Assembly (NCBI GenBank): GCA_902570785.1
Contig: CACFZK010000001.1
Coordinates: forward strand, 87,683-151,682
Direction of reading: 5' to 3'
Source: an uncultured Pelagibacteraceae bacterium
GTDB lineage: Bacteria; Pseudomonadota; Alphaproteobacteria; Pelagibacterales; Pelagibacteraceae
DNA length: 64,000 nucleotides
Below, piece after piece: positions 39,155-50,709 of the stretch (positions within the stretch are counted from its first letter, which is position 1; the number at the start of each line of letters is the position of its first letter). Both the position numbers and the translations under genes were made by a program. The notes beneath the pieces are model-generated. The model ran no database searches. It was not told where the DNA came from and was given only the letters and a program-made list of their open reading frames with translations.

Positions 39155-39818
39155 TTTTTACTCTTTCTATTTTTTCTTTTTCTATATCCTTTAAAAATAT
39201 TTCCCCTTTATAAATCCAAACTTTGACTCCTATCATTCCATAGGTCGTTAAGGCTTCCGATTCTGCATAATCCAAGTTAGCTCTTAATGTGTGTAGAGGT
39301 ATACTTCCCTCTCTTAACCACTCCGTTCTAGCTATATCATTTCCTGCAAGTCTACCACTAACACTGACTTTGATACCTTTGGCTCCTAATCTCATTGTTG
39401 CTTGCATAGATCTTTTCATGGCTCTTCTATAAGCAACTCTTTTTTCAAGTTGTTGAGCGATATTTTCTGATACTAAATACGCGTTTAACTCTGGTTTTTT
39501 AATTTCTTTTATATTTACGGAAACTTCATCTTTAGTAATTTTTGATATTTTATTTTTTATTTTTTCTATGTCGGAGCCTTTTTTGCCTATAACAAACCCT
39601 GGTCTAGATGTATGAATGGAGACAACACATTTTTTTGATGATCTTTCTATTACAACTTCAGAAACACCAGCATTTTTAATATTTTTTTTAATAAATTGTC
39701 TAATCTTGTAATCTTCGATTAGATATTTTCCATAATCACCTTTTTTAGCGAACCATATAGAGTCCCATGATCTATTTATTCCAAGTCTAAACCCTATTGG
39801 ATGTACTTTCTGTCCCAT
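39132..39818 (-). CDS. rpsC: 30S ribosomal protein S3
   Basis: S3 lines the mRNA entry pore. The 228-residue protein starts [14 protein letters not shown] and has the KH domain with [16 protein letters not shown]. The C-terminal domain contains [18 protein letters not shown] and [12 protein letters not shown]. It ends with a short Lys/Glu-rich tail that overlaps rplP. Confidence 0.97.
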   Translation of the reverse strand: MGQKVHPIGFRLGINRSWDSIWFAKKGDYGKYLIEDYKIRQFIKKNIKNAGVSEVVIERSSKKCVVSIHTSRPGFVIGKKGSDIEKIKNKISKITKDEVSVNIKEIKKPELNAYLVSENIAQQLEKRVAYRRAMKRSMQATMRLGAKGIKVSVSGRLAGNDIARTEWLREGSIPLHTLRANLDYAESEALTTYGMIGVKVWIYKGEIFLKDIEKEKIERVKNAATNKK

Positions 39819-40195
39819 TATTTATTTTCCTCATTTTTTTTGGTTTTACTTTGTTTTTCTTCTAGAATTATAGTTATTCTGCTAAAAGGTTTTTTTATAG
39901 GAGCAGCTCTTCCTTTGGCTCTTGGTCTAAATCTTTTCATTACAATTGATTTACCAACATAGGCTTCTTTCACATAAAGATTGTCAATATCATATTGGTA
40001 ATTATTTTCGGCATTAGCAATTGCTGACTTAACAGTTTTTTTAATATCTAAAGCAACTTTTTTTCTTGTAAATTCTAAATCTCTTATTGCTACATCAGCC
40101 TTTTTTCCTTTTATGAAGTTTAATACTAAATTTGCTTTTCTAGCTCCCGTCCTTACATTTTTATTAATAGCTTTTACTAAATTATTTTTTTGCAT
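39818..40195 (-). CDS. rplV: 50S ribosomal protein L22
   Basis: L22 lines the exit tunnel. I choose the ATG at 40195 ([20 protein letters not shown]), giving 125 residues. The open frame continues upstream to a GTG inside rpsS, but that stretch is a Gln-rich shadow of the rpsS tail and has no family match. Signature segments are SAIANAENN and [18 protein letters not shown]. It overlaps rpsS by 14 bases. Confidence 0.95.
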   Translation of the reverse strand: MQKNNLVKAINKNVRTGARKANLVLNFIKGKKADVAIRDLEFTRKKVALDIKKTVKSAIANAENNYQYDIDNLYVKEAYVGKSIVMKRFRPRAKGRAAPIKKPFSRITIILEEKQSKTKKNEENK

Positions 40196-40577
40196 CGTCT
40201 TTTCCTTTTGAAGGTGTAGTTGTTGCTGCTGGAGCAGCTTTAGCACTTGTTGGCGATGAGGCACCTGGTGCAGGTTTTGCGCTACTTGCTACGCCCCCAT
40301 CAGCAGCTGCTTTCTTGTCAGCTGGTGTATGTCCTGAAAATTTCCTTGTTGGAGAAAACTCTCCTAATTTATGTCCAACCATTTCTTCAGAAATAGTTAT
40401 TGGTATAAATGATCTTCCATTATGTATTAAGAAACTATGACCAACAAACTCAGGAATAATTGTGGAATTTCTTGACCAGGTTTTTATTGGCTGACTTTTA
40501 CCTTTATCTTTTAGTTTATCAACTTTTTTTAACAAACTAGGATGAACGAATGGACCTTTCCAAATACCCCTTGTCAT
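40182..40577 (-). CDS. rpsS: 30S ribosomal protein S19 with a long Ala/Pro/Ser-rich C-terminal tail
   Basis: S19 is in the 30S head and binds 16S rRNA together with S13. Residues 1 to about 91 match the family ([47 protein letters not shown]). The usual length is ~92 residues, but this protein has 131. The extra 40 residues are low in complexity, rich in Ala, Pro, Ser, Thr and Gly, and end in a KGKDDAKK cluster. That composition is unlike the Lys/Asn/Ile-rich tails elsewhere in this genome. The rplV start lies inside the tail-coding sequence. Confidence 0.95.
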   Translation of the reverse strand: MTRGIWKGPFVHPSLLKKVDKLKDKGKSQPIKTWSRNSTIIPEFVGHSFLIHNGRSFIPITISEEMVGHKLGEFSPTRKFSGHTPADKKAAADGGVASSAKPAPGASSPTSAKAAPAATTTPSKGKDDAKK

Positions 40578-41410
40578 CTTTTATTCCTTTTCTTTCTTCT
40601 CGAAATTATAAATTTATCACTTCTTTTTGGTTTTCTTGTTTTTAATCCTTTTGCAGATTGACCCCAAGGAGATACCGGATGTCTACCACCTGCGGATTTA
40701 CCTTCACCACCTCCATGTGGATGGTCTACCGGATTTTTAACAACTCCACGAACCATGGGTCTTTTTCCTTTCCATCTATTTCGTCCAGCTTTTCCGATTT
40801 GAATATTTTTTTGATCTGCATTTGAAACTGATCCAATTGTTGCTTTACAAGATGCCCTAACTTTTCTTGTTTCACCTGAAGATAATTTAATTATCGCATA
40901 TTCATTATCAAATCCGGAAATAGTCACGGATGAACCAGCTGATCTAGCAAGTTTTCCCCCATTACCCTCTATTAATTCAACATTATGAACTAATGTTCCT
41001 GGAGGTATATCATTTAATGACATTGTGTTTCCAATTTTAATTTCTTTTTTAATTCCCGAAGTAATAGTGTCACCAACTTTTAAACCTTCCGGGCAAATAA
41101 TATAATTTTGTGAATTGTCTTCATATTTTATCAACGCGATATAAGAAGTCCTATTTGGGTCGTACTCAATTCTAATGACTTTACCTAATGCATCAATTTT
41201 GTTTCTATAAAAATCTATTATTCTATATCTTTTTTTATGACCAGCTCCTTTTGATCTTGATGTTATTCTTCCTAAATTATTTCTCCCTCCCGTTGATACC
41301 TTCCCTTTTGTTAAAGACTTAACAGGTGAACCTTTCCAAATATTTTTTCTATCAATGAGAACTGTTGATCTAGTTGATTTTGTGTATGGTTTGTATGTTT
41401 TTAAACTCAT
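40574..41410 (-). CDS. rplB: 50S ribosomal protein L2
   Basis: L2 is needed for subunit association and peptidyl transfer. The 278-residue protein has [23 protein letters not shown] near residue 42 and [20 protein letters not shown] near 222, the family signature with the functionally important His. It overlaps rpsS by four bases. Confidence 0.98.
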   Translation of the reverse strand: MSLKTYKPYTKSTRSTVLIDRKNIWKGSPVKSLTKGKVSTGGRNNLGRITSRSKGAGHKKRYRIIDFYRNKIDALGKVIRIEYDPNRTSYIALIKYEDNSQNYIICPEGLKVGDTITSGIKKEIKIGNTMSLNDIPPGTLVHNVELIEGNGGKLARSAGSSVTISGFDNEYAIIKLSSGETRKVRASCKATIGSVSNADQKNIQIGKAGRNRWKGKRPMVRGVVKNPVDHPHGGGEGKSAGGRHPVSPWGQSAKGLKTRKPKRSDKFIISRRKKRNKR

Positions 41411-41413
41411 TTT

Positions 41414-41707
41414 TTAAACTCCTGTAGCCAAATCTATTGTTTGGCCTTTTTTTAAAGTAACAACTGCTTTTTTAAATCCACTTTTTTTACCAAGCTTACC
41501 TCTAACAATTTTAGTTTTTGGTTTATTTTTAATTGTATTAATTTTGATTACATTAACCTTGAAAATTTTCTCAATATTCTTTTTAATAGAATGTTTGGAT
41601 GCACCTTCGTGTACTTTGAATACAACTTTATTCATTTCAGATAGTCCAGTGGCCTTTTCGGTAATTACTGGAGATTTTATTGTATCTAAGTAATTAATTT
41701 TTTTCAT
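41414..41707 (-). CDS. rplW: 50S ribosomal protein L23
   Basis: L23 is the exit-tunnel protein that docks trigger factor and SRP. The 97-residue protein starts with the IKSPVITEKAT motif and has KHSIKKNIEKIFKVNVIKIN. Its ATG lies 14 bases inside the end of rplD. Confidence 0.96.
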   Translation of the reverse strand: MKKINYLDTIKSPVITEKATGLSEMNKVVFKVHEGASKHSIKKNIEKIFKVNVIKINTIKNKPKTKIVRGKLGKKSGFKKAVVTLKKGQTIDLATGV

Positions 41708-42332
41708 TTGTCAGCCTTTGTTCAATGTTTTTAATTGAGCTTTTTGTAAATAGTACATTTTTAAACCTAATCAAATCGTACACATTTGTTCCTTTATAAT
41801 TTATTAACTTCACATCTGGTATATTTCTTACAGATTTATAAATATTTTTTTCTGTTTCTTGATCAGAAATAATTAAAACATTTTCTAATTTATTTTTAAT
41901 CAAAAAATTATTAAAAGTTTTAGTTTTTGCAATTTTTTTCTTCACATCATCTAGGATATAGAGTTCTTTATTGTTGTTTTTTTTTGATATTGTTTGAGCT
42001 AAAGCTAATTTTCTAATTTTTTTATTTATATTTTTTGTTTTGTAATTATCTCCTTTGGGACCATGAGCTACACCACCGCCAACAAATATTGGTGCCTTTC
42101 TACTTGAGTGACGAGCACCCCCAGTACCTTTCTGGGCATATATCTTTCTTGTAGATCCTGTTACTTCATTACGTTGTTTTGTTTTAGCAATTCTTTTTTT
42201 TGATCTATTTAATTGCCAATCAACAACATATTTTAAAAGTTTGTTATTAACTTTTAAGCCAATTAATTTTTCAGATAAATTAAGATTTTCTGATTTTCCA
42301 GTACTTTCTATATTTAAAACTTTTATGCTCAT
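41694..42332 (-). CDS. rplD: 50S ribosomal protein L4
   Basis: L4 lines the exit tunnel and in E. coli represses the S10 operon. The 212-residue protein has RKIYAQKGTGGARHSSRKAPIF, the tunnel loop, and HGPKGDNYKTKNINKKIRK. It starts three bases after rplC and overlaps rplW by 14. Confidence 0.96.
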   Translation of the reverse strand: MSIKVLNIESTGKSENLNLSEKLIGLKVNNKLLKYVVDWQLNRSKKRIAKTKQRNEVTGSTRKIYAQKGTGGARHSSRKAPIFVGGGVAHGPKGDNYKTKNINKKIRKLALAQTISKKNNNKELYILDDVKKKIAKTKTFNNFLIKNKLENVLIISDQETEKNIYKSVRNIPDVKLINYKGTNVYDLIRFKNVLFTKSSIKNIEQRLTNEKN

Positions 42333-42335
42333 GAT

Positions 42336-43097
42336 TTATTTCTTTGTGGGTTGCTCCTGTTTAACTGGTTTTTTTTCCACTGACTTTTTATTTGCTGGTT
42401 TATTTTCTTTTTTTTCACTTTGATTTGTATTTTGTGCGTATTTTTCGATTGAGGTTTTTCGATTAAATGTTTTTACTGATTTTCTCAAGAAAACAACTGA
42501 ATTTTTTGATCCTGGAATTGAACCTTTTAAATATAACAAATTGTTTTCTATGTCAGACTTTATTATCTCTAAATTCAACATAGTTCTATATTTTGCTCCC
42601 ATATGTCCTGCCATTTTTTTTCCTTTAAAAACTTTTCCCGGATCTTGGTTTTGGCCTGTAGAACCATGTGATCTATGTGATACTGACACACCATGTGAAG
42701 CTCTTAGTCCTGCAAAATTATATCGTTTCATTACACCGGCAAAACCTTTTCCTATAGTTTGTGATCTCACGTCTACAAATTTTACATCTTTTAAAGTCTC
42801 TAATCCTATTTCATTGCCTGTTTTATAATCATCAGTTTTTTCTAGTCTAAATTCTTTAATTATTTTTTTTGGTTCGGTATTTTTTTTTGCAAAAAACCCT
42901 TTCATTTGATTTGTGAGTTTTGAACTTTTTAAGTTAATAAAACCTAGCTTTACAGCTGAATAGCCATTCTTTTCTTTTGTGTATATATCTATTACTCTAC
43001 CTTTTTCAATTCTTAAAACAGTTACAGGAATAGAGACTCCAGAGTCAAAAAATTCTCTAGTCATTCCAATTTTTTTTCCTACTAATCCTAAACTCAT
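42336..43097 (-). CDS. rplC: 50S ribosomal protein L3 with a Lys-rich C-terminal extension
   Basis: L3 starts 50S assembly and approaches the peptidyl transferase centre. The core (about 1-210) includes GLVGKKIGMTREF and SHGVSVSHRSHGSTGQNQDPGK, with the Gln that PrmB methylates in other bacteria. The final ~40 residues (SEKKENKPANKKSVEKKPVK and similar) form a charged tail that most L3 proteins lack. It begins two bases after rpsJ. Confidence 0.97.
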   Translation of the reverse strand: MSLGLVGKKIGMTREFFDSGVSIPVTVLRIEKGRVIDIYTKEKNGYSAVKLGFINLKSSKLTNQMKGFFAKKNTEPKKIIKEFRLEKTDDYKTGNEIGLETLKDVKFVDVRSQTIGKGFAGVMKRYNFAGLRASHGVSVSHRSHGSTGQNQDPGKVFKGKKMAGHMGAKYRTMLNLEIIKSDIENNLLYLKGSIPGSKNSVVFLRKSVKTFNRKTSIEKYAQNTNQSEKKENKPANKKSVEKKPVKQEQPTKK

Positions 43098-43099
43098 AA

Positions 43100-43408
43100 T
43101 TATATTTTAATTTCTATGTTAACCCCTGAAGCTAAATCTAATTTCATTAATGCTTCTACTGTTTGAGGTGTTGGTTCAACAATATCTATTAATCTTTTAT
43201 GTGTTCTTGTTTCAAATTGCTCTCGACTTTTCTTATCAATGTGAGGAGACCTTAATACTGTGAATTTTTCTATTTTGGTAGGTAAAGGTATTGGTCCTTT
43301 CACTTGGGCTCCCGTTCGTTTTGCTGTATTAACAATTTCCTGTGTAGATATATCCAGGATTTTATTATCGTAAGCTTTCAAATGTATTCTAATATTTTGT
43401 TTATCCAT
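43100..43408 (-). CDS. rpsJ: 30S ribosomal protein S10
   Basis: S10 is in the 30S head, and as NusE it also joins NusB in antitermination. The 102-residue protein has [14 protein letters not shown], the conserved [19 protein letters not shown] loop, and RTHKRLIDI. It follows fusA by four bases. tuf, which sits here in many bacteria, is instead next to the tRNA genes at 57675-58868. Confidence 0.97.
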   Translation of the reverse strand: MDKQNIRIHLKAYDNKILDISTQEIVNTAKRTGAQVKGPIPLPTKIEKFTVLRSPHIDKKSREQFETRTHKRLIDIVEPTPQTVEALMKLDLASGVNIEIKI

Positions 43409-43412
43409 TTTG

Positions 43413-45488
43413 CTATGCCATTTTTTTAGTTACTTCATCTTGTACATTTTGAGGAACTTTTGAATAATGATCAAAAAACATTGAATACTGTGCTCTACCT
43501 TGGGACATTGATCTTAAATTGTTTATATAACCAAACATATTTGCTAACGGTACCATTGCACTTATAACTGTAGCATTACCACGTTTATCTGTGGTTGATA
43601 CTTGTCCTCTTCTACTATTTAAATCACCAATAACATCACCCATGTAATCTTCTGGGGTTATCACTTCAACTCTCATTACTGGTTCTAAAAGTTTTAGACC
43701 AGCTTTGGTACAAGCCTCTTTAAAACAGTACCGCGATGCGATTTCAAATGCCAAAACACTTGAGTCTACATCGTGGTGTAATCCATCTACAATTGTAACT
43801 TTGTAGTCAATCAACGGAAAGCCAGCTAAAATACCATTGTCTGCTACACTCTCAACACCTTTTTCTACACCTGGGATAAATTCTTTAGGTATTGAACCGC
43901 CTTTAATTTTATTTTCTACTTCTCTTCCTTTTCCTGGTTCGAGTGGTTCAACGCTCAATTCGACTTTAGCGAATTGTCCTGCTCCTCCACTTTGTTTTTT
44001 GTGAATATAAACATTTGAAACTGGTTTCTGAATTGTTTCTCTATAAGCTACTTGCGGCGCACCTATGTTTGCTTCAACTTTAAATTCCCGTTTCATTCTA
44101 TCAACAATAATATCTAAGTGAAGTTCGCCCATACCTTTAATTATAGTTTGTCCTGACTCTTCGTCTGATGTAACTCTAAATGATGGATCTTCTTTTGCTA
44201 ATCTACCTAAAGCTTCTCCCATTTTTTCTTGGTCACCTTTAGTTTTAGGTTCAACAGCAATCTCTATTACTGGATCTGGAAATTCCATTGGTTCTAAAAC
44301 AACAGGTTTATCTTCTTCTGACAGTGTATGTCCGGTAATTGTGTATTTTAGCCCAGCCAATGCAACAATATCGCCTGTATTTGCTTCTTTAACATCCTCT
44401 CTACTGTTAGCGTGCATCAATAACATTCTACCAACTCTTTCCTCTTTATCTCTTGAAGTATTATAGACTCCTGTTCCTGATTTTAGAGTTCCCGAGTAAA
44501 TTCTTATAAACGTTAAAGAACCAACAAAAGGATCATTTGCCACTTTGAAAGCTAAAGCTGAAAACGGCTCCTTATCATCAAATTTTCTTTCTACTTCATC
44601 TTTTGAATTTGGTTTTGTTCCTTTAATCGAGTTAATGTCCTTGGGACTGGGTAAAAAATCTACTACAGCGTCAAGTAAAGGTTGAACTCCTTTGTTTTTA
44701 AAAGCTGAGCCAGTTAAAACTGGTACAAAATCAAATTTCAAACATCCTTTACGTACACAAGAAATTATATCTTTTTCAGATATTTCTTTACCGTTAAGAT
44801 AATCATCCATTAATTTTTCATCTTGCTCTACTGCAGTTTCTACTAGTTCTTTTCTATATTTTTCTGCTTGGTCTTTTAAATCTGATGGAATTTCTTTGTA
44901 TTCAAATTCTGCCCCAAGTTTTTCATCTTTCCATAAAACTGCTTTCATTTTAACTAAGTCTACAACACCTTTCAATGAAGCCTCAGATCCTACTGGTATT
45001 TGCATTACTAAAGGCTTAGCTCCTAATCTGTCCTTAATCATTTCAACGCAGTTAAAGAAATCTGCACCAGTTCTATCTAATTTATTTACGAAACAGATTC
45101 GTGGAACTTTATATTTGTCTGCTTGTCTCCAAACGGTTTCTGATTGAGGTTCAACTCCAGCTACTCCATCAAAAACTGCTACGGCTCCATCTAATACTTT
45201 AAGAGATCGTTCTACTTCTATTGTGAAATCTACGTGACCAGGTGTATCAATAATATTTATTCTGTGCTCTTTCCAAAAACACGTTGTTGCAGCAGAAGTT
45301 ATAGTGATTCCTCTTTCTTGCTCTTGTTCCATCCAGTCCATTGTAGCTGCACCGTCGTGTACCTCACCAATTTTATGGCTTTTACCGGTGTAATATAAAA
45401 TTCTTTCTGTCGTTGTAGTTTTTCCTGCATCAATATGAGCCATGATGCCAATATTTCTGTACTTTTCTAAATTATGAGTTCTAGGCAT
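43413..45488 (-). CDS. fusA: Translation elongation factor G
   Basis: EF-G is the translocation GTPase. I choose the ATG at 45488 ([20 protein letters not shown]), giving 691 residues. An open frame of 33 further codons upstream is an out-of-frame shadow of rpsG. G1 is [12 protein letters not shown], followed by the RGITITSA switch I end, DTPGHVDFT (G3) and [10 protein letters not shown] (G4). Domains II to V are complete, including GMGELHLDI. It starts four bases after rpsG. Confidence 0.98.
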   Translation of the reverse strand: MPRTHNLEKYRNIGIMAHIDAGKTTTTERILYYTGKSHKIGEVHDGAATMDWMEQEQERGITITSAATTCFWKEHRINIIDTPGHVDFTIEVERSLKVLDGAVAVFDGVAGVEPQSETVWRQADKYKVPRICFVNKLDRTGADFFNCVEMIKDRLGAKPLVMQIPVGSEASLKGVVDLVKMKAVLWKDEKLGAEFEYKEIPSDLKDQAEKYRKELVETAVEQDEKLMDDYLNGKEISEKDIISCVRKGCLKFDFVPVLTGSAFKNKGVQPLLDAVVDFLPSPKDINSIKGTKPNSKDEVERKFDDKEPFSALAFKVANDPFVGSLTFIRIYSGTLKSGTGVYNTSRDKEERVGRMLLMHANSREDVKEANTGDIVALAGLKYTITGHTLSEEDKPVVLEPMEFPDPVIEIAVEPKTKGDQEKMGEALGRLAKEDPSFRVTSDEESGQTIIKGMGELHLDIIVDRMKREFKVEANIGAPQVAYRETIQKPVSNVYIHKKQSGGAGQFAKVELSVEPLEPGKGREVENKIKGGSIPKEFIPGVEKGVESVADNGILAGFPLIDYKVTIVDGLHHDVDSSVLAFEIASRYCFKEACTKAGLKLLEPVMRVEVITPEDYMGDVIGDLNSRRGQVSTTDKRGNATVISAMVPLANMFGYINNLRSMSQGRAQYSMFFDHYSKVPQNVQDEVTKKMA

Positions 45489-45492
45489 TTTA

Positions 45493-45960
45493 TTACCATC
45501 TAAAATGAGCAAAAGCTTTGTTTGACTCTGCCATTTTATGTGTATCCTCTCTTTTTTTAACTGCTGATCCTTTATTTTGAGATGCATCCATTATTTCATA
45601 AAATAATTTTTCAGCCATAGTTTTGTTTTTTCTTTTTCTAGATGCATCTAATAACCATCTAAGTGCTAAAGCTTGAGATCTATTTGATTTCACCTCAACA
45701 GGAACCTGATATGTTGCACCTCCAACCCTTCGTGATCTAACTTCAAGATTGGGTCTAACATTTCCAATAGCTGAATTAAAAACTTTGAGTGGATCTTGAT
45801 TTTTAGCTTTCATCTTATCTAAAGCTGAGTATAAGATTTTTTCTGCTGTAGATCTCTTTCCATCATACATTATTGAGTTGATAAATTTTGAAATTACTTC
45901 AGACTGATATTTTGGGTCTGGATAGCTTTTTCTTTTGGGTGCTTTTCTTTTTCTAGACAT
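45493..45960 (-). CDS. rpsG: 30S ribosomal protein S7
   Basis: S7 nucleates 30S head assembly and in E. coli represses the str operon. The 155-residue protein has [34 protein letters not shown] and [20 protein letters not shown] at the C-terminus. It follows rpsL by eight bases. Confidence 0.98.
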   Translation of the reverse strand: MSRKRKAPKRKSYPDPKYQSEVISKFINSIMYDGKRSTAEKILYSALDKMKAKNQDPLKVFNSAIGNVRPNLEVRSRRVGGATYQVPVEVKSNRSQALALRWLLDASRKRKNKTMAEKLFYEIMDASQNKGSAVKKREDTHKMAESNKAFAHFRW

Positions 45961-45968
45961 GATATAAA

Positions 45969-46340
45969 TTATTTTGGTTTTTTCGCACCATATAAGGAAC
46001 GTCTTTTTTTTCTTGCTGTTACTCCTTGTGCATCGAGATTTCCACGAAGTATGTGATATCTGACACCAGGTAAATCTTTAACTCTTCCACCTCTAATCAA
46101 AACAACTGAATGCTCTTGTAAATTATGACCTTCACCTGGTATATAAGCTGTTACTTCAAATCCATTTGATAATCTTACTCGAGCAACTTTTCTAAGTGCT
46201 GAGTTTGGTTTCTTAGGTGTAGTAGTGTAAACTTTAATACACACGCCTCTTTTAATAGGTTGTTTTTCAAGAGCTGGAACCTTATTTCTAGACAAAGGTT
46301 TCACCCTAGGTTTTCGCAATAGTTGGCTTATAGTCGGCAT
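45969..46340 (-). CDS. rpsL: 30S ribosomal protein S12
   Basis: S12 controls decoding accuracy. The 123-residue protein has the streptomycin-region motif [18 protein letters not shown], with the wild-type-like Lys, and the loop [17 protein letters not shown], whose Asp is methylthiolated in other bacteria. It follows rpoC after a 187-base gap, the second-largest intergenic space in the window, so it may have its own promoter. Confidence 0.98.
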   Translation of the reverse strand: MPTISQLLRKPRVKPLSRNKVPALEKQPIKRGVCIKVYTTTPKKPNSALRKVARVRLSNGFEVTAYIPGEGHNLQEHSVVLIRGGRVKDLPGVRYHILRGNLDAQGVTARKKRRSLYGAKKPK

Positions 46341-46403
46341 AAATTTTTTTAATATTTACTAATTAAGATAGAAAATAAGGTAGGACAATCTCTCCAATTT
46401 TCA

Positions 46404-46440
46404 GTTATGGTTTAAGGTCACAAAAACCTTACTTTATAAC
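46404..46440 (-). terminator. Long imperfect hairpin between rpoC and rpsL (terminator or leader structure)
   Basis: Two 15-base arms (46404-46418 and 46426-46440) flank a 7-base loop. The inner six pairs (TAAGGT with ACCTTA) and outer five (GTTAT with ATAAC) are perfect, with two G-T pairs and two mismatches between. On neither strand does a clear T-run follow, so it is not a textbook terminator. It could be a weak rpoC terminator, a processing site or a leader element of rpsL. Confidence 0.35.
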
Positions 46441-46527
46441 TATCAAAATTGCGCTAAACTAACATTGAAGTATGAAAAGTCAATGATTAAAGGTATTAAA
46501 AAGACCAATAGTAGCAGGGTTTTTAGC

Positions 46528-49500
46528 TTATGCTTTGGTTTCTTCTTGATTAATTTCTAACTCTTTTTTTTCGAGTTGTTCTAATCTAAATTTGTCTTGT
46601 TCTTGAGCAACTTTATTTAATTTATTTTTAGTAAATCCTGTGCCTGCAGGAATTAGTCTTCCTACTATAACATTCTCTTTTAATCCCTGAAGACTATCTG
46701 TTTTACCTTTTATCGCAGAATCAGTTAACACACGAGTTGTTTCTTGAAATGAAGCTGCAGAAATAAATGAATTTGTTTGTAAGGATGCTTTAGTAATTCC
46801 AAGAAGAACTCTTTCTCCTGATGCTGGTTTTTTGTTTGATTTTTTTAATTCTTCATTTATTTCATCAAGTTTAAGTTTGTCAATCATTTCGCCATTAAGT
46901 AATTTTGAGTCTCCGGGTTCTTTAATTTCAACTTTTTTTAACATTTGTCTAACAATTGTTTCAATATGCTTGTCATTGATTACAACTCCTTGCATTCTAT
47001 AAACTTCTTGTACTTCACTCACAAAATACTCTGTAAGAGATTCTACTCCTAAAATTCTTAAAATATCATGTGGTGCTGGTGCCCCATCGAGTAAATATTC
47101 ACCTTTTTTAATTTTTTCTCCTTGATTAAAATTAGTATGTTTGCCTTTTGGTATTAGATAATTCGAAGAATTTCCATCTGTTGTTACAATTGAAATTTTT
47201 TGTTTACCCCTTACCTCTTTACCAAACTGAATTGTTCCATCGTTCTCAGCAATAATTGCACTATCCTTAGGTCTTCTTGCTTCGAACAATTCAGCAACTC
47301 TTGGCAGACCTCCTGTAATGTCTTTTGTTTTTGAAGTTTCTTTTGGTAACCTTGCCAATACATCTCCTGCAGATATTTTTTGTCCATCCTTAACTGATAA
47401 AATTGAGTCCGGTACTAAATAATATCTTGCTTCATTTCCATCAGCCTTTTTAATAACTTCACCTTCGTTATTTCTTAGAGTGATTCTTGGTTTCAAATCT
47501 GAATTTTTTGATTGAGATCTCCAATCCATAACTGATTTTGCTGATATACCTGTTGCATCATCAAGAGTTTCAGCTAAAGAAACACCTTCGACTAAATCCA
47601 TGTAATTTGCAACACCTCCGGTTTCAGCAATAACAGGTAAAGTATAAGGATCCCATTCGCATATCTTTTTTCCTTTTGCGACTTTGTCCCCATGTTGAAA
47701 ATATATTTTTGCTCCATAAGGAATTTTGTACAAAGCAAGTTGTCTACCGTTATCGTCTTCTAATGATAATTGTGTATTTCTGCCCATTACAATAGTGTTA
47801 TTTTTTGAGTCTTTAATTAAATTTTTATTATTTATTTTTAGTATACCTTGATTAACTGAAATCACGGACGACTCCTCTTTAATTTGAGCAGTACCTCCTA
47901 CATGGAATGTTCTCATGGTTAATTGAGTGCCTGGTTCACCAATAGACTGAGCGGCTATCATACCTACAGCCTCACCTACACTAACCAATTTACCTCTAGA
48001 TAAATCTCTTCCATAACTCATAGCACAAACTCCACTCTTCGAACCACAAGTAATTACTGAATAGACTTTTACAGATTTTACACCTGCTGTATCAATTTTT
48101 TCACAATCAAACTCATCGATTAGTTTTTCTTTTTTTATTAAAACTTCTCCGGTAATAGGATTTTTAATATCCTCGCCAATGACTCTACCTAGAACTCTTT
48201 CGGACAAGCTAACTAGAACATTTCCACCTTCTATAATTTCTGACAGTGTAATTGTGGATTTAGACTTACAATCACATTCTTTTTTAGTAACTTGTAAATC
48301 TTGTGCAACGTCACACAATCTTCTCGTAAGATATCCTGAATTTGCAGTTTTTAATGCTGTATCAGCTAACCCTTTTCTGGCGCCATGGGTAGAGTTAAAA
48401 TACTCCAAGACCGTTAACCCCTCTTTAAAATTAGAAACAATTGGTTGTTCTATAATTTCACCTGAAGGTTTTGCGATTAAGCCTCGCATACCAGCTAATT
48501 GTTTCATTTGCGCAGGCGATCCTCTTGCACCGGAATCGGCCATCATATAAACTGAGTTTGTTTCAATTCTTCCATCTGGGTATTTTTTTTCAGCTGATGA
48601 AATCTCTTTCATCATTTCATTTGCTATAGAGTCTGTGCATTTTGACCATATATCTACAACTTTGTTATATTTTTCACCTCTTGTAATTAAACCGTCTTGA
48701 TATTGTTTTTCGTATTCCTCTATTTGTTTTTTAGTTTGATTTACCAATTTTTCTTTAGTCTTAGGAATTATCAAATCGTTCTTACCAAAAGAAATTCCTG
48801 CTTTGAAAGCGTGCTTAAAACCAAGTTCTTTTATGCTATCACAAAAAATAACAGTCTGTTTTTGTCCACAATATCTATAAACAGTATCAATTATTTCAGA
48901 AACAGCTTTTTTGTTAAGTAATTTATTTACAAGAGAAAAACTGATTTTATGATGTTTTGGCAAGGTTTCTGCTAATAAAAATCTTCCGGCTGTACTTTGA
49001 TGTTTCTCAACTATTTTATTTCCATCTTTATCGATAGTGGAAAATTGGGAAATTATTTTTGAGTGAATACTAATAAGCCTTCTTTCTAAAGCGTTATTGA
49101 TTTCATCAACATTAAGAAAAATACCTTTTGGTTTTTCTTTTTCATCCTCTTTGTATTGAGATAAATAATATATTCCTAAAACAATATCTTGGCTTGGCAC
49201 TATAATTGGCTTGCCGTTTGATGGGCTTAGTATATTGTTTGTGGACATCATTAAAACTCTTGCTTCTAATTGAGCTTCCAAGCTTAAAGGTATATGTACA
49301 GCCATTTGATCTCCGTCAAAATCTGCATTGAATGCTGCACACACTAAAGGATGTAATTCAATTGCATTTCCTTCAATTAGTTTTGCCTCAAATGCTTGAA
49401 CCCCCAGTCTATGTAAAGTTGGCGCTCGGTTTAATAATACAGGATGCTCACGAATTATATACTCTAAGCAATCCCAAACTTCACTTCTTTGTTTTTCAAC

Positions 49501-50706
49501 CATTCTTTTTGCTTGTTTAATAGTTGTTGCTAAACCAAGTTTAGCAAGTCTTGCATATAAAAAAGGTTTGAAAAGTTCTAAAGCCATTTTTTTTGGCAAC
49601 CCACATTGATGTAGTTTTAATTCTGGGCCGACAACAATTACTGATCGGCCAGAATAATCTACTCTTTTTCCTAATAAATTTTGTCTAAACCTACCTTGTT
49701 TTCCTTTTAGCATTTCTGCTAAAGATTTTAATGGTCTTTTACCAGTCCCAGTAATAACTCTTCCTCTTCTTCCATTATCAAAAAGTGCATCGACAGACTC
49801 TTGCAACATTCTTTTCTCATTTCTGACAATAATTTCTGGAGCTTTAAGATCCAATAAACGTTTTAATCTATTATTTCTATTTATAACTCTTCTATAAAGA
49901 TCATTTAGGTCAGAAGTTGCAAATCTTCCACCATCTAAAGGAACCAAAGGTCTTAATTCAGGCGGTATAACTGGTATAGTTGTTAAAATCATCCATTCAG
50001 GTTTGTTTCCGGACTCTATAAATGAATCTAAAAGTTTTAGTCTTTTTAAAGTTCTTTCCTCTGTAACTTTAGATTTAGTCTCTTTAAGGTTAACTCGTAA
50101 TTTTTCTCTCTCTTTTTGTAAGTCTATATTTATTAATATCTCTCTTACCGCTTCAGCTCCTATACCTGCAGTAAATCCATCTTCCCCATATTTTTCCTGT
50201 GCTTTACTAAATTCATCTTCAGTTAATAACTGCCCTTTTTTTAGTTCAGTTAATCCAGGTTCAATGACAATAAAACTCTCAAAATATAATACTTTTTCTA
50301 CTTCTTTTAGTTTCATGTCTATAGCTAGAGAAATTCTACTTGGTAAAGATTTAAGAAACCAAATATGAGCGACAGGACATGAGAGATTAATATGTCCCAT
50401 TCTTTCTCTTCTAACATTAGACTTTGTTACTTCTACTCCACACTTTTCACAAATGATTCCCCTAAACTTCATTCGTTTATATTTGCCGCACAAACATTCA
50501 TAGTCTCTCACCGGACCAAAAATTCTCGCGCAGAAAAGACCGTCTTTTTCTGGTCTAAAAGTTCTATAATTAATTGTTTCAGGTTTTTTTATTTCACCAA
50601 AAGACCATGACTTTATTTTATCTGGACTGGCTAATGTAATTTTAATATGACTAAAATTTTTTTCTGGTAAATTTTGCTTTGTATCTTTAAATAATTGTTT
50701 TCTCAT
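46528..50706 (-). CDS. rpoC: RNA polymerase beta' subunit
   Basis: This is the largest RNA polymerase subunit and contains the active site. The 1392-residue protein has the N-terminal zinc module (CLCGKYK then [10 protein letters not shown] near 70-90) and the catalytic [12 protein letters not shown] motif near residue 460. Trigger loop elements and the second four-Cys zinc site (CDCKSK then [15 protein letters not shown]) follow. The C-terminal tail is Glu/Lys-rich. It begins three bases after rpoB. Confidence 0.99.
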   Translation of the reverse strand: MRKQLFKDTKQNLPEKNFSHIKITLASPDKIKSWSFGEIKKPETINYRTFRPEKDGLFCARIFGPVRDYECLCGKYKRMKFRGIICEKCGVEVTKSNVRRERMGHINLSCPVAHIWFLKSLPSRISLAIDMKLKEVEKVLYFESFIVIEPGLTELKKGQLLTEDEFSKAQEKYGEDGFTAGIGAEAVREILINIDLQKEREKLRVNLKETKSKVTEERTLKRLKLLDSFIESGNKPEWMILTTIPVIPPELRPLVPLDGGRFATSDLNDLYRRVINRNNRLKRLLDLKAPEIIVRNEKRMLQESVDALFDNGRRGRVITGTGKRPLKSLAEMLKGKQGRFRQNLLGKRVDYSGRSVIVVGPELKLHQCGLPKKMALELFKPFLYARLAKLGLATTIKQAKRMVEKQRSEVWDCLEYIIREHPVLLNRAPTLHRLGVQAFEAKLIEGNAIELHPLVCAAFNADFDGDQMAVHIPLSLEAQLEARVLMMSTNNILSPSNGKPIIVPSQDIVLGIYYLSQYKEDEKEKPKGIFLNVDEINNALERRLISIHSKIISQFSTIDKDGNKIVEKHQSTAGRFLLAETLPKHHKISFSLVNKLLNKKAVSEIIDTVYRYCGQKQTVIFCDSIKELGFKHAFKAGISFGKNDLIIPKTKEKLVNQTKKQIEEYEKQYQDGLITRGEKYNKVVDIWSKCTDSIANEMMKEISSAEKKYPDGRIETNSVYMMADSGARGSPAQMKQLAGMRGLIAKPSGEIIEQPIVSNFKEGLTVLEYFNSTHGARKGLADTALKTANSGYLTRRLCDVAQDLQVTKKECDCKSKSTITLSEIIEGGNVLVSLSERVLGRVIGEDIKNPITGEVLIKKEKLIDEFDCEKIDTAGVKSVKVYSVITCGSKSGVCAMSYGRDLSRGKLVSVGEAVGMIAAQSIGEPGTQLTMRTFHVGGTAQIKEESSVISVNQGILKINNKNLIKDSKNNTIVMGRNTQLSLEDDNGRQLALYKIPYGAKIYFQHGDKVAKGKKICEWDPYTLPVIAETGGVANYMDLVEGVSLAETLDDATGISAKSVMDWRSQSKNSDLKPRITLRNNEGEVIKKADGNEARYYLVPDSILSVKDGQKISAGDVLARLPKETSKTKDITGGLPRVAELFEARRPKDSAIIAENDGTIQFGKEVRGKQKISIVTTDGNSSNYLIPKGKHTNFNQGEKIKKGEYLLDGAPAPHDILRILGVESLTEYFVSEVQEVYRMQGVVINDKHIETIVRQMLKKVEIKEPGDSKLLNGEMIDKLKLDEINEELKKSNKKPASGERVLLGITKASLQTNSFISAASFQETTRVLTDSAIKGKTDSLQGLKENVIVGRLIPAGTGFTKNKLNKVAQEQDKFRLEQLEKKELEINQEETKA

Positions 50707-50709
50707 TTT

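Noticed and set aside
40196..40264. 23-codon Gln-rich N-terminal extension of rplV
   Set aside because: It starts at a GTG, lies inside the rpsS tail in another frame, and L22 homology begins at the ATG at 40195.
45489..45587. 33-codon N-terminal extension of fusA
   Set aside because: It overlaps rpsG in another frame; EF-G homology starts exactly at the ATG at 45488.
46441..46500. TTGACT with a weak minus 10 box in the rpoC-rpsL gap as an rpsL promoter
   Set aside because: The minus 10 candidate (TAGTTT) matches only three of six positions at 18-base spacing; too weak to list.
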